Source: Corticium candelabrum (lineage: Eukaryota; Porifera; Homoscleromorpha; Homosclerophorida; Plakinidae). From it: a stretch of 64,000 bases of DNA. Shown here piece by piece: positions 53,787-64,000 of this stretch. The DNA is taken from assembly GCF_963422355.1 (NCBI RefSeq), contig NC_085087.1, forward strand, positions 5,841,709-5,905,708, written 5' to 3'. Position 1 is the first letter of the stretch. Each line of letters opens with the position of its first letter. The translations under genes were made by a program, and so were the position numbers. A model generated the notes under the pieces. It was not told the origin of the DNA, made no database searches, and worked only from the letters and a program-made list of their open reading frames with translations.

Positions 53787-54767
53787 GTTCCGACTCATTA
53801 TTTTTACACCGTCGCAAATGGCAATTGGAAGTGGGGCTGAGAAACGCTTACAAAGCAAACAGGTTTCTCTACCAACTGCAGTCTTCTTCTTTTTTACAGT
53901 GCTTCAAAATTTTGCTCAAATTTTTTCTGCGCTTGGAGGCTTGAGTACAAGACCTCATATGCGGGCTTCAATTGTTTTCTGTGCGTATTTACAAGTTTGT
54001 GATGTTATAGCGGATATAAAAGCTTTACGGGATAACTCAGCTATATTAAGAGTTATAAATAGTTTGAAGAGACCACAGAATTAGGAAAACACCTGCATAG
54101 ACAGAACTTTGAATTGTCGAAGACAAGCTCAGGGTCAATCCTCGACAACTGTATAGAAGCAACGTTGAAACGACTGGTTTTGAAGAGTACTACCGGATTT
54201 CTTTATATCATAAATTTATGTTCCACGCATTGTCTCAATTGAAAGAAATAGCCGTTACACGGTAGTGACTCCCTACATCTGTTGTTAAATCAATGCCAAA
54301 GCATAGATCATGAGGCCAAAATTCAAGAAGATTTTTTGAAGGCCGTTGACTTGTATACTTAAACTTTCAATTTACCTCATCCTGCACTTTCCCAAGCAAG
54401 TACGTGTACGTACTTTTGTGCGAAATGGAAGCAAAAACCTACAAATTTGCCCAAGAACCTTGTAGCTACTTCAGGAGCTTGTGACGCAGCGTCTTTTCCA
54501 AATTTAAATATTCTTTTACGAATAGCATTGACAATTTTTATAACGTTATGTGAAAGTGAGAGAGATTTCAGTCAACTGAAACTTATTAAAACGTGCCGTC
54601 GATCCAATATGTTATCTGATTGGCTCAGTGGTCTCTCTCTTAAGAAGATTGATCGTAGCAGGTGTGAGGAACTCCAACAGAGTCCAGCGAAGCTAAAGGA
54701 GCTAGTACAAGCATTTTATCAACTACATCCTAGACAGATAAAGCTTTCATTTATACTTGCTGACTAA
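53785..54767 (+). pseudogene. hAT transposase remnant with C-terminal dimerisation domain
   Basis: The last open block (54447-54767) reads ASFPNLNILLRIALTIF, SERDFSQLKLIKTCRRSNM and DWLSGLSLKKID. This is the hAT-family C-terminal dimerisation domain as seen in ZMYM1-like and TTF-type transposon proteins. Upstream, ORFs such as VLQNFAQIFSALGG and the segments to 54447 are broken by stops and frame changes. No intact transposase or terminal repeats are seen. Confidence 0.7.
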
Positions 54768-55014
54768 CTATGATATTATAATATTGGCATTATTGTAATT
54801 TTAAAGTTTGGGATATATAGATCTTTCAGATCAAATGATGCGGTAGTTACTTCAATTTTATTAGCAATAAAACGTTATAATGTATACGTAGATACAGTAT
54901 TAATTAAAATTTTGGCACCGAAGCTTGAAGTCCACTCAAACAGATGATGACGTCACAACCGTGACTAAACACAAGACATCATGATTCAACGTACTGTACC
55001 ATACATGAGTATAT

Positions 55015-55140
55015 ACGTATTTATGTATGTATTTATGTAAATGTATGTATGTATGTATGTATCTATGTATATATAAATGTATGTATTAGTAACTAGGTAG
55101 TTAGGTAGGTAGGTAGGTAGGTAGGTCAGGTTGAGAAACA
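55015..55140. repeat. GTAT and GTAG tetranucleotide tracts
   Basis: A (GTAT)n run is followed by (GTAG)n; a second short GTAG run lies near 55325. Confidence 0.9.
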
Positions 55141-56385
55141 GTAAACGCATCACACAGTAGTAATATCGTCTTTTTAGTCAGTGTAGACACCTAAGAGCAT
55201 ACATGGATATCTGCTAAAAACGATCCAGGCAGAAATCACTTCTGTGATCAGCGAAAGCGGCCAGGTTTAATTCCAGCGTGATTTTGACGGGCTGATGCCC
55301 CTAACCCGTATCTACGGGGGAAAAAGTAGGTAGGTAGGTAGCCTCAAACTAGTCCCGCCCAGATGTGTTTATGTAGACGTGTCATTTCCGTTTAGCACGA
55401 GGATGCCCGATCCTGGTGTTACACCAAAACACCAGCCTTATCTCAAATTGGCCACCCCTGGTAGAGCTAACCTCCATAGACACTATATGTTCGTAATTTC
55501 TCTCTGATTACTGTAGATGGACTGAACGTCACGATCAGCGGTAGACAGTCTACCAAACAACCATAGAATTTATGTTCGAACAGGTCCCGTATACACATGC
55601 AGTAGACCCGGATAACAGGACGAGCTAGAAATTCATCCACGCACACGTATTTCTATGACGGCAGAGCTTTGCCCTACATTGTAGCTCCAGTCGAACAGAA
55701 GCCTTCACTATCTGACCGGTACATGGGCCCCCAGAGGCCCGGTTGTTGTGACTACCCTGCAAACTCAAGAAGGGGACCTATACACGAGATGTCCTTACAG
55801 ATTTACCGCAACGCGTAAGTGCAAATACGACGTACCAACTGCTTGCAGAGATACCAATCACACATGTACAGTACAAATATGGATGTCGCCGGTAAGGCAT
55901 AGTAGACTGTCATTCATTTACTGTGCTAGAATATTTCTAATACAGTATACGCAAACTGCTATTGCAACAAAGTAGTACGATACGCCGTTGCAATTACAGC
56001 ATGCAGATGGCCAAGTGAGTCTAGAGATATTGGTCTGACACAGACGTCGACTTAGCAATTAGGCTACGTACCAGTGAGCACCTAATGAGAACAGAAAGAG
56101 GCACTTCTTGACCAGTGTGACTCCACCTACATACACACACAGAGAGATCTGAAGACACTGCCAATAGGGATGAGCCAAATTACCTTTTCAGACGGTTTGA
56201 ACTATAATTTCCATCTTACTACACATTAGACTTGTAAAGTTATTTACAATTACGTAAACTACTACATGGGTGGTAATACATAATTGAAACAACCAAAGTG
56301 CCATGTATATCGAGTACATTATATTTTATCCAGAGAATTTATAACACACAACAGCAAAGCAGTTTCACCAATACCTTCATAGTCC

Positions 56386-59300
56386 TCAGTCCTCTTCATC
56401 GTCACTGACATCAGAAATGTCTGCCTGAAGTTCACTCTGGCCCATGTCCCCATAGGAGGGAAAATGCTCGGGCAGACGAAGGGTTTGCCCATGTAGGCTT
56501 ACTGCAGTTTCTGACAGTCCATCATCCCATTCCAAATCTAAATCAGTGTCTGAGCTGTTGCTATCTATATCATCAGCATGGGCATGAACCTGAAGTGGTA
56601 GTGATGCACAAGCATCGATATCAGAGGGTGTGGGTACTGAATCGAATGAAATGACAGCAACATCAGACCAGCCTAACTGCAAGTCATCCTCTCTTACAGT
56701 TTCTTTGCATTTAGGGCACACGCCATATCTGTTGTGAGGATTTCTACAGTTGCCTCTGCATCTGCATCTAGTGGTACAAGGCCTACATTGCTGGAAACAA
56801 TTTCTGCATCCTCCTCTGCTGCCACTGCAACCTGTCTGACAGGTGCATCTGTAGGAAACATTTATTAAAATACTCTGATCATGCCTGGTATCCCACAAAA
56901 CAGAAATAGAGCCACCTTCATCTATCAACCAGCCAGAGCCAGTACACGAAAGGAAGGATGAGGTCTCCTCTCGACTCTCATATACCAACCAGATGGCATA
57001 CTCTGCACACAGTACATGCTGGTGCAATGCAGGCAAGGATGGGATCATATTGGCTTCATGATTCTGACCTCCACTACTATCATGAAATGTCAGGCGTCTC
57101 AATAAATCAACCCACTGCCGAACTGTTGATACGGTCATGTTCTCTGATACAGCATATCCTAACCACTGCAAAACTAGTGCAAGCTCATGAGGGATAGGAG
57201 CATCTTTGAGAGCCAGAGCTAAGCTGTATGCAGACTGACTGGAAAAGACAGACTTGTGCTTGTCATAGTACAAACACATTATAAACTTAATACACGCAGG
57301 CAACGACAAGGAACAGAATTCGAAATAGCCAACTTCCCTCATTTCAAATAGGACCAACTCTTGGTCAGAACAAATAAAAGAAATATTGTTCAAAAACCGT
57401 TTTACAGCAGCGTGATGTGACATTCCAAAAAATGAGCTGACATAGTCAGTACCACTGAGAGTGTACACCGCGAGAAGACATGCAGCAGGGTGGGACAGAC
57501 TTTGCAAATTAGGGTGAGATTTCATAACACTTGATATTCCACTTATGGTAACAAATTCTGAATTTGGTCTCAGCTCAACATATACCAACTTGTCAGAAAA
57601 ATATCCTAGCTCATCTAATGCCAGTCCACCCATCCAGATGTCCGTATCATGAGCAAACACTATTACTGCAGAAAAGGGGCTCTTACAAGTGTGATACCAT
57701 ACACCTTGATCCCCTTCCCCTTTCTGGTTTTTGGGTAATTTCTCACACCTACCCCCAGGTGACAGCAACAATGGTTGCTCAAAAGACGGAGAGTCAATCA
57801 AAACAGACTGTCCAACATGAAGCTCTTCCGTAGCTAACTGCATGAATGTTTCAGCAGCAAACTCTATCAGGCCTGCTTTGAAATCTGGTGTTGCCAAGGC
57901 ACAGGCATACTCTTTGCCAAGAGGCATTTTCTCAGACGGTGATGGAAACTGATAAGATGATTTGCTTTCGACACCAACTTTCTTTTGCCTCACTGAATGA
58001 AGTAATTGCCTAGGGGGAGGCAGAAATTCTGGTTTGTCGATGACAATAGTAACCCTACCAGCCCCTCGCAAAAATCCCATTTTCACAACAATTTGACGCC
58101 ACATGTATTGACAAAATTCAAGCAGAGATACCCCTTGAGATGGAGGGGGCTGATGAAGAACCCGAAGGAAGTCAATAACAAAGTCAAATGCAGTTTGATT
58201 GGCTGTCAAAAGAGAGCATGTAGTAGCAAAGATTGGTGCCAAAACAGGATCCCTGACAAACGCTAGTCTGATTGAACTTTTGGATCGTTGGCGAATTTCA
58301 CCCTTGCCTGTTGCTATTGCGAGTGGTAATGGACAGGTCTGGGCAAGGGCAACTCCACTACAAATTACATGTGCATATGCATTTTCCAGCAAACGAGTAG
58401 CTTTCTGCACTTTAGCTTTTTCTCTTGAAATCGATGTACGGGTGGTAAACGTCCGGAGTTTTTGTCTACTGCGTTTTCCTGGAACTTCTGTAGGAGGACA
58501 TAAAGCATATTGCCTTACGTAAGAAACCAACCGTCTCCTACCAGCATTTCTTATGTCTAGCAGGTCACTCCTAGTTGGCTTGTCAAGTGACTTGGGACAA
58601 TGGGCAAACACATTATGCAACTCAACAGCATCAAGACATTTCAAATCAAGTGATTCTTCAACCAAATCTGTCACAATAGTTGGTAAGTGAGTGTCGTGCA
58701 CTATTTTTGACTTCCGAGTTTTGCCAACATCAGAGCAAAAACAAGACACCACATTTTCCAGATAGGCTAGGAAATTGCTAAGTTCAACTATCTGAAAGTG
58801 GGAAGGTCTAGACACAACTTGCTTTAAGCCACAATTGATTTCAGTCTCATGCAGTTCATCTAGCGCTTGATTATGAAATGGTACACCTAATCTTGACGCT
58901 GTCCAGTGTCCTTGCTCGAATTGCTGGATGATGGCAGTAGGGTATGTCAGTATATCACTGAGTGTTTGGACAGCCAAGACCTCGTATTTATCACGGGCAT
59001 ATGCAAAGAGCAGGTCACAGGACTGTTTTATGCAGGCATTGCGAAGGACCCAGTTCCCTGATCTAATTGCCATATAGTAGGCAAAGTAGACCATTAGGAA
59101 GTGAAGCAAATTACACCAGAACTGGCTAACTTCATTTTTCCCTTTGCACAATTTCTGCACACAGATCTCAAATTTTCCCCAGTCCTGAAGATCTTCAGAA
59201 ATGTCAAAAAGGCCCGTATCGTGACAATGTTTTAAAATTGCTCTCATTAGGGCTTCTAGTAATGCTATGAGAATTCGATGTATATCCTTCCACTTTGAGA

Positions 59301-61494
59301 CCTCCTTCTTCATGCCACAATTTGCTGCTATATCGTGAAACCCTCCATCCCATAACACACTTTTCAGAACTTCTGACACCGTTTTGATAAAATGCCAATC
59401 ACCAGGTACAGGAAAAAGCCATTCAAAAGTGTCAAGATCTTTACGTTTTAGATTCTTCATGATAGCATAGAGCTGCTGGTCCCCCCCCCCCCCAACAACA
59501 ACATAACATGGAAAGCCTTCCTGACCTATGCAAAGATCTTTCTTCAGTTCAATAAGGTATGATGCAACATCTTCTGGTCTACCTGAGTATGCCTCTCTAA
59601 CTGTTGCATATTTGATCACATCAGACTCAGCAGGTGTGAATGACTCTAACCTAGTCCATAAGACCTGGAGAAGTGACTGGGAGCACTCTGATGGTTTGCA
59701 AAACAAACGATCTGCGGAACCAATGACAGAAAGCACGGTTGATGCAAACTTACAATAATGTGCTCGTTCAGACATGGTCAAGTCTAAGAAATCTAATTCT
59801 TGCAAGCTTTCAGGCAGTCGAGATACCTCACAGCTAGCTAATGGGCAAGCAGTTGGACAGGGTTCTGCAGGTGGGGAATGATGTGAAACTTGGCCTGTCA
59901 GGAGATGCAGCATTCGCTTTTGGTATCCACCACTAAAAATCTTCTTCGCAAAAGCCATCTTGAATTCCAAGTTGTCAACAGTCACTCTCCAAAACTGCAT
60001 CACATCTAACTCATTAATCAACTTTCGTTCAACAGCCCAATGTTTGCCATGATTTCTGATGTGCTGGATGGATGGCAGAATCCCAAACATACCCAAAATC
60101 TGAAAACCTCTGTCTCTAAGGCCATTAGCAAATGCAAACAATCCTAGCAGAGTTTGAAGAAAACAAGACCTTCTATCTAGCAAGTTGCAAAGTAATGCAA
60201 TGACCATATGCAACTTCAATTGCTTTTTAACCTCAGTGGTGTTTGAAATTCTGGCACAACTTTCCAAAAATCGTTTTAACTCAGGATGAATAAACTGGTT
60301 TAAAGAATGACAAAGAGATTTGCCTTCATCTGAAAACAATGAGCGATAATCAAACCTTCCTGAAACAGGTAGCATGCTGCACTGTTCCTTAATCAAATTA
60401 CGAAAGTTCTGGGCTGTAAATGACGTTGACCTAGTCTCAATGATCTTTCTGTACATAGCTGCAGCACCCTTTGGATGAAAAAATGTTTCGTCATATATCA
60501 TGTAGCCATGTTTTCTAGGACCAACATGAATTCGATACTTATCTATGCTGTCCACGTGTTTTTCAAAGTATCTTCGAAAGCACAAGACTTTCTTTTTCAA
60601 AGAGTGACTATCTAAGCAGGTATTGGCCTCTCTCATGGCATCTTCAAAGAAGGATATGATATCTTTGTACATTAAATAACCATCGATTTCAAGGGTATGG
60701 AGAGCTGACAAGGTGACTTTGGCCATAGTTTTGCTATTATCAAAATTTGAAAGAAGGTCCCCGGCAATATCTATTTGACGATCAGACAGGCATAGGGCAG
60801 CACAGTTTCCACATACACAGTCTCTGCTAGATAGCTGTGGAAATCCTTCAAACTGAGTAAAAAGAAGTGACACTACTTCTGCTCGTTCTCCCAACATCTC
60901 CCAATTTTTATCCCAATCACCTCGATCACATATTTTGCACTGTTGACATCCTAGATAAGTTTTCATCATTTGGAAGTGTTCTTCACAAATGGAACTGTCT
61001 AAGTGCATGTCCTGCTCTAAGCCAAAAAACCTCTTCCAAACCAGTTGAGGGCACTGTGGAACATCTGAGACGCCAGACCAATTCTTCACTTCTCCGCAAG
61101 TACAAGTTTCACTACACTGTTGGTGATACACAGCACAATGAAACTCACATTGTTTCTGCCATCTAGGGATTTCTCTAGGATGTCTTCTTAAACAATCAGC
61201 AAAGCAGGCTTTACAGAGGCAACTGTCTGGTCGCAAATCGAATGCTCTACTGCTTCCACGAGACAAGTAGGAAGAAAAAGAGGATGCATTACGCTCATTG
61301 CCAGGGTGTCGCATTTCAGTCCCACCGTGACGTTCTCTGTACGTAGCAGAGCTACCTAGCTGCACCCACACCTCGCATGAACCGCATACGTGCGTGTCTC
61401 CTACGGCTGACTTTCTACCTTTTTTGCAGGAGGCGTAAATCCACTCCCACTTTGCCCACTCATGATGGAACATCAACCGCACACTCAAGGTCAA
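56386..61494 (-). CDS. Transposon protein with Cys clusters, XPG-like nuclease and CXC domain
   Basis: The frame is open for about 1,702 codons; the first ATG in it is a few codons in (RLMFHHEW). Residues 30-240 have several Cys/His clusters (CGSC, CLCKACFADC, CQQCKIC). Around residues 665-720, GGGGDQQLYAIMKNL and FPVPGDWHFIKT resemble the DUF6589-type domain of transposon proteins. Near 1278, VIVFAHDTDIWMGGLAL, and near 1351, LSGTDYVSSFFGMSHHAAV, resemble the acidic core and helical turn of XPG/FEN nucleases. Residues 1548-1590 (CRCRGNCRN, CPKC) are a Tesmin/TSO1-like CXC region. The C terminus is acidic. It probably acts as the transposase of the surrounding 7.1-kb element. A run of ten C (59481-59490) is a likely slippage site but does not break the frame here. 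Confidence 0.8.
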   Translation of the reverse strand: MTLSVRLMFHHEWAKWEWIYASCKKGRKSAVGDTHVCGSCEVWVQLGSSATYRERHGGTEMRHPGNERNASSFSSYLSRGSSRAFDLRPDSCLCKACFADCLRRHPREIPRWQKQCEFHCAVYHQQCSETCTCGEVKNWSGVSDVPQCPQLVWKRFFGLEQDMHLDSSICEEHFQMMKTYLGCQQCKICDRGDWDKNWEMLGERAEVVSLLFTQFEGFPQLSSRDCVCGNCAALCLSDRQIDIAGDLLSNFDNSKTMAKVTLSALHTLEIDGYLMYKDIISFFEDAMREANTCLDSHSLKKKVLCFRRYFEKHVDSIDKYRIHVGPRKHGYMIYDETFFHPKGAAAMYRKIIETRSTSFTAQNFRNLIKEQCSMLPVSGRFDYRSLFSDEGKSLCHSLNQFIHPELKRFLESCARISNTTEVKKQLKLHMVIALLCNLLDRRSCFLQTLLGLFAFANGLRDRGFQILGMFGILPSIQHIRNHGKHWAVERKLINELDVMQFWRVTVDNLEFKMAFAKKIFSGGYQKRMLHLLTGQVSHHSPPAEPCPTACPLASCEVSRLPESLQELDFLDLTMSERAHYCKFASTVLSVIGSADRLFCKPSECSQSLLQVLWTRLESFTPAESDVIKYATVREAYSGRPEDVASYLIELKKDLCIGQEGFPCYVVVGGGGDQQLYAIMKNLKRKDLDTFEWLFPVPGDWHFIKTVSEVLKSVLWDGGFHDIAANCGMKKEVSKWKDIHRILIALLEALMRAILKHCHDTGLFDISEDLQDWGKFEICVQKLCKGKNEVSQFWCNLLHFLMVYFAYYMAIRSGNWVLRNACIKQSCDLLFAYARDKYEVLAVQTLSDILTYPTAIIQQFEQGHWTASRLGVPFHNQALDELHETEINCGLKQVVSRPSHFQIVELSNFLAYLENVVSCFCSDVGKTRKSKIVHDTHLPTIVTDLVEESLDLKCLDAVELHNVFAHCPKSLDKPTRSDLLDIRNAGRRRLVSYVRQYALCPPTEVPGKRSRQKLRTFTTRTSISREKAKVQKATRLLENAYAHVICSGVALAQTCPLPLAIATGKGEIRQRSKSSIRLAFVRDPVLAPIFATTCSLLTANQTAFDFVIDFLRVLHQPPPSQGVSLLEFCQYMWRQIVVKMGFLRGAGRVTIVIDKPEFLPPPRQLLHSVRQKKVGVESKSSYQFPSPSEKMPLGKEYACALATPDFKAGLIEFAAETFMQLATEELHVGQSVLIDSPSFEQPLLLSPGGRCEKLPKNQKGEGDQGVWYHTCKSPFSAVIVFAHDTDIWMGGLALDELGYFSDKLVYVELRPNSEFVTISGISSVMKSHPNLQSLSHPAACLLAVYTLSGTDYVSSFFGMSHHAAVKRFLNNISFICSDQELVLFEMREVGYFEFCSLSLPACIKFIMCLYYDKHKSVFSSQSAYSLALALKDAPIPHELALVLQWLGYAVSENMTVSTVRQWVDLLRRLTFHDSSGGQNHEANMIPSLPALHQHVLCAEYAIWLVYESREETSSFLSCTGSGWLIDEGGSISVLWDTRHDQSILINVSYRCTCQTGCSGSRGGCRNCFQQCRPCTTRCRCRGNCRNPHNRYGVCPKCKETVREDDLQLGWSDVAVISFDSVPTPSDIDACASLPLQVHAHADDIDSNSSDTDLDLEWDDGLSETAVSLHGQTLRLPEHFPSYGDMGQSELQADISDVSDDEED

Positions 61495-61679
61495 TGGCTG
61501 TATGTACGCGGTTAATTAACTAAGGAGAATACAAATCAAAGACGAGGGCTCGACAACCACGAATAGATACAAGGCTTTCTACCTCACTGCCTACAAAGAA
61601 CTGCCAGAATGCAGAGACACTGTGAAGCAAGCAAATGTTACCAGTAAGCTACACGTAGAAAGACCTGAAGCTTACCAAT

Positions 61680-61952
61680 GTCAAAATCTGGACCCAGTCT
61701 GATTCTTGATGCAACAACACTGAACAGCTGCCGTGGGATACTCGCCGGCTTGAGGAAACGATTGCTCGCTAATTTGTGAAAGCAACTGCAGATATCTAAA
61801 TGGCGCGAAGTAGCACCGCCCCGACACAACAAGTCACGCCCAAATCCGTGCCATGCTGTCGTGAGTTCAGCTGATAGCGTTGATACGGCGGTAGTTTGCA
61901 TGGTGCCAGCGAGACCTGACGGCTTAGGAAAGCACATGTGCGAATGAAGCAA
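61680..61952 (-). CDS. Possible 5' exon of the transposon gene
   Basis: An open block starting MLHSHMCFPKPSG reaches DFDI and a GTAAGC donor near 61679. An acceptor (CATACAG) lies near 61501, but joining to it shifts the frame into a stop. Joining to a later acceptor (TGCAAAAAAG, near 61417) would keep frame and give DFDIGRKSAVGD. It could also be a separate small gene or an untranslated exon. Confidence 0.35.
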
Positions 61953-62643
61953 CTCTTCTACTCTGCGTTCATGCCCATAAAGGGAGGAAAATCAGTTGGG
62001 CAAAATGTAGAGAACAAAAGAATGTCGCTTACTTTGACCCCTCACAACAAACTACGTAACATTAGCCCAAGAAAACTCATACCCAGCAAGCTCCAACGCA
62101 ACCGATTCCTCATCGAAGTGCACGTGCTAACGACAGTCTTCCACATGCTTTACAACAAATGCCAATAACACTCACCTTGTACGATTACACCGCGAGTCAA
62201 AACGACCGGAAACCGCCATAATCATCGTCACTTTGACCTGGTCTTGCACCGCCAAACAAGAGAAGATTCTACCTTGACAAGAAGTTATGAAGAAAGCAAT
62301 AGTGCAGGCACATCTAAGAACCAAGTAGGTTGGATTCGCTCCGCTCTCTAGGTTGGGCGAAATACAAATAGTTGAAGCTACCGGCCGACGAACGTCATAA
62401 TTGGCCGTTTTGCTCGTCTTCTTGCAGGCGTATCTAGATCTCTCTAAGATTGAAAGGCACGCAAAAAAACAGAGAATAGATCAGTTGTCAACGATGCGTT
62501 GTAAGATGTGCTGAGCTCTAAGACTTACTAGACTGTGAGCCGATGATTCGATGTCGTTATACAAGCTAGCGATACGCCCTACAGATGGTCAGATTATCCG
62601 GGACATATCGCGAACTTAAATTCTATGGTTGTTTGGTAGACTG
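61953..62643. other. Right end of the transposon, likely promoter side
   Basis: No ORF of interest is seen. This is the region upstream of the transposon gene and should contain its promoter. No clear motif is visible. Confidence 0.4.
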
Positions 62644-64000
62644 TAGATCTGTTGATTGCTATGCTCTTCTGTATAGCAACATTACTATTACTTGCACATA
62701 TCAAGGCTTGTCAACCCCGTTCATAACGGGAGCCTTTTAGTTCATTAGATCAACTAGAGTTGGTTAAACCTTGCCTCTGGTTCTACTGATCTTCGTTCAC
62801 TATGATTATCAATCAAGTCTCTCAAAATGGATCTCAACTGCAGTGTCGCTTTGTATTTGCTCATGGAGCTCTAGTACTAGATGGTGATATAATTTAAGTA
62901 TTGTTTGGAAGTATGAAAGAAGATTTACCTGTCATTTTCAAAAGTAAATGTTTCTGTTAAACGTTTCTTGCTCTCACTTGACTGTAGGCGTTTTCACCTT
63001 ATCTTGTAAGCCACCCTTGTGCAGCTCTCTCACCAATACTTAAAGCTGAGATTCCTTGTGCGGTATCTGGAAATCCCCACTATCCACCAAATAGAAAACT
63101 GGATTAAAATAAACAGATATGGATTAACTTTAACTGTTGACTCAAATCAGTTTTCAATAGTTGGTGCAGACAGCTCAATGCCTGTCCTGACAATAAATCC
63201 TCTCAACTGATAAATACAGTATATCATCTGAAATGTATTGGGAATATCACAACCTTATTATTGAAATATCGCTACTAGAATGTCTGAAAATATTACAACA
63301 TCCAGTGAGAATTTTGAGTTAAGTACAACTTGTGGTGTACTGTGTCTTTTAGATAATAATTATTTGCCAAATTGTGAACACATTAATTAATGAATTAAGT
63401 AATTAATGATACAGCACGTCTCACCTGTTTTTCCATTTCGTCTATCTCCTACAGCAAACATTGTTTGGAACATTGACGAGACCAACATTTTCAACAAAAC
63501 AACTACCACTAATTCTTACGAATGTCTCATAACTTCAACAGTCTTTGTCAGCTTGCAACATGTGTCTGCATCAACAACATGTACTGCTTCAAATAACAGC
63601 AAAATAACAATTTAATACCCATTTCGGCCTTGTGGTTTGTCTTTACAATTTCTCTTTGTTTAATTCTATGGCAACTTTACATGCTTAATTTCTTTTTTTT
63701 CAGCACCACTAACAAGTCCACCAGCAACGTAAGTCTTGTTACAAGTATGCGTATCAATATTCAAGACTTAGTTTGTTGTAGCAATGTTGTTCTTAAACTG
63801 CTGTACATATAAACTCTAACATATACTAACCAATTATTTCTTTCTTTTGTGTACTGCACTGTATGTCGACATAGTATTTGTGTTTCACTCAATTTCTGCT
63901 TGTGTTGGTGTTGTTGTAGTCAATGACTTACGTATTACTCCACAAGCTTCAATGTCAACAGCAAGAAGTGGGACAGCAAATGTTATTGACAAATTCTTGT

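Larger units (their letters stand above)
55546..62643. mobile_element. 7,098-bp XPG-nuclease (Academ-like) DNA transposon
   Basis: Both ends begin CAGTCTACCAAACAACCATA and pair over 33 bp with one mismatch. TAGA lies on each side (55542-55545 and 62644-62647). The element carries one very long minus-strand ORF and little else. A 4-bp duplication plus an XPG-like nuclease points to the Academ superfamily as I know it; a related unnamed group is possible. The near-identical ends and unbroken ORF suggest recent, perhaps still possible, movement. Confidence 0.82.
55516..64000 (+). pseudogene. Paralog Y: plus-strand Ig receptor split by a transposon
   Basis: The first Ig exon begins at 55516 after CTGTAG. 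It stops at 55545 where a 7.1-kb transposon sits, and resumes at 62648 after the TAGA duplication. Joined, it reads DGLNVTISGRSVDCYALL, parallel to genes A and X. The rest of that exon has stops, including TAA where gene A has CAA (DIIQVL). A second Ig region (62990-63230) is frameshifted. A third (63400-63620, ANIVWNID and STVFVSLQHVSAS) is better kept. A stalk exon follows near 63704. Possible FN3-like sequence runs off the window (VNDLRITPQ). It is a pseudogene by several independent lesions. Confidence 0.75.

Overview
This is metazoan genomic DNA: AT-rich, full of short phase-1 introns, long CA/TG microsatellites and DNA-transposon debris. A receptor-type tyrosine kinase with the HRDLAARN signature sits with Ig, FN3, Sushi and Ly6/uPAR exons, and there are HECT, THAP, Helitron, hAT and XPG-nuclease transposon genes. 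An early-branching animal fits best and a sponge is my first guess. No marker here names the species.

The core of the window is a cluster of cell-surface receptor genes, mostly on the minus strand. Gene A (2225-11991) is the standout. Splicing 19 exons gives about 1,400 residues: signal peptide, three Ig domains, a Ly6/uPAR domain, four Sushi repeats, a seven-transmembrane (7TM) domain, then a tyrosine kinase with all its catalytic motifs. The 7TM and kinase exons are joined by a 71-nt intron in matching phase. Gene B (35129-40114), gene C (44336-47063) and gene D (49329-52428) encode kinase-less receptors. Their ectodomains differ (Ig plus FN3, Ig only, four FN3), but all three end in the same roughly 60-residue tail with three conserved tyrosines (YxTV, SPLYEE, N[PS]SYGV). 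Three further paralogs are broken: P1 (32485-33397), X (42502-42833) and Y (plus strand, about 52638 to the window end). Gene C itself carries a stop codon in its second Ig exon.

The rest is mobile DNA. From 12 to 32 kb lie long-arm foldback elements, an integrase-core transposon gene, nested MITEs (two with an empty-site paralog in the window), a frameshifted UBZ/CUE/HECT ubiquitin-ligase gene, a tRNA-like SINE, a 139-bp satellite and a decayed Helitron. From 55546 to 62643 an intact-looking 7.1-kb transposon with 33-bp terminal inverted repeats and a TAGA target duplication encodes a 1,702-codon XPG-nuclease/CXC protein. It landed inside the first Ig exon of paralog Y, and rejoining the flanks restores the exon reading frame.

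Taken together, the window looks like a rapidly diversifying receptor complex: one active-looking 7TM tyrosine kinase beside kinase-less paralogs whose tails look like phosphotyrosine docking sites. That functional link is inference. The exon structures are read directly from the sequence, using splice-site phase and paralog comparison, without transcript data.
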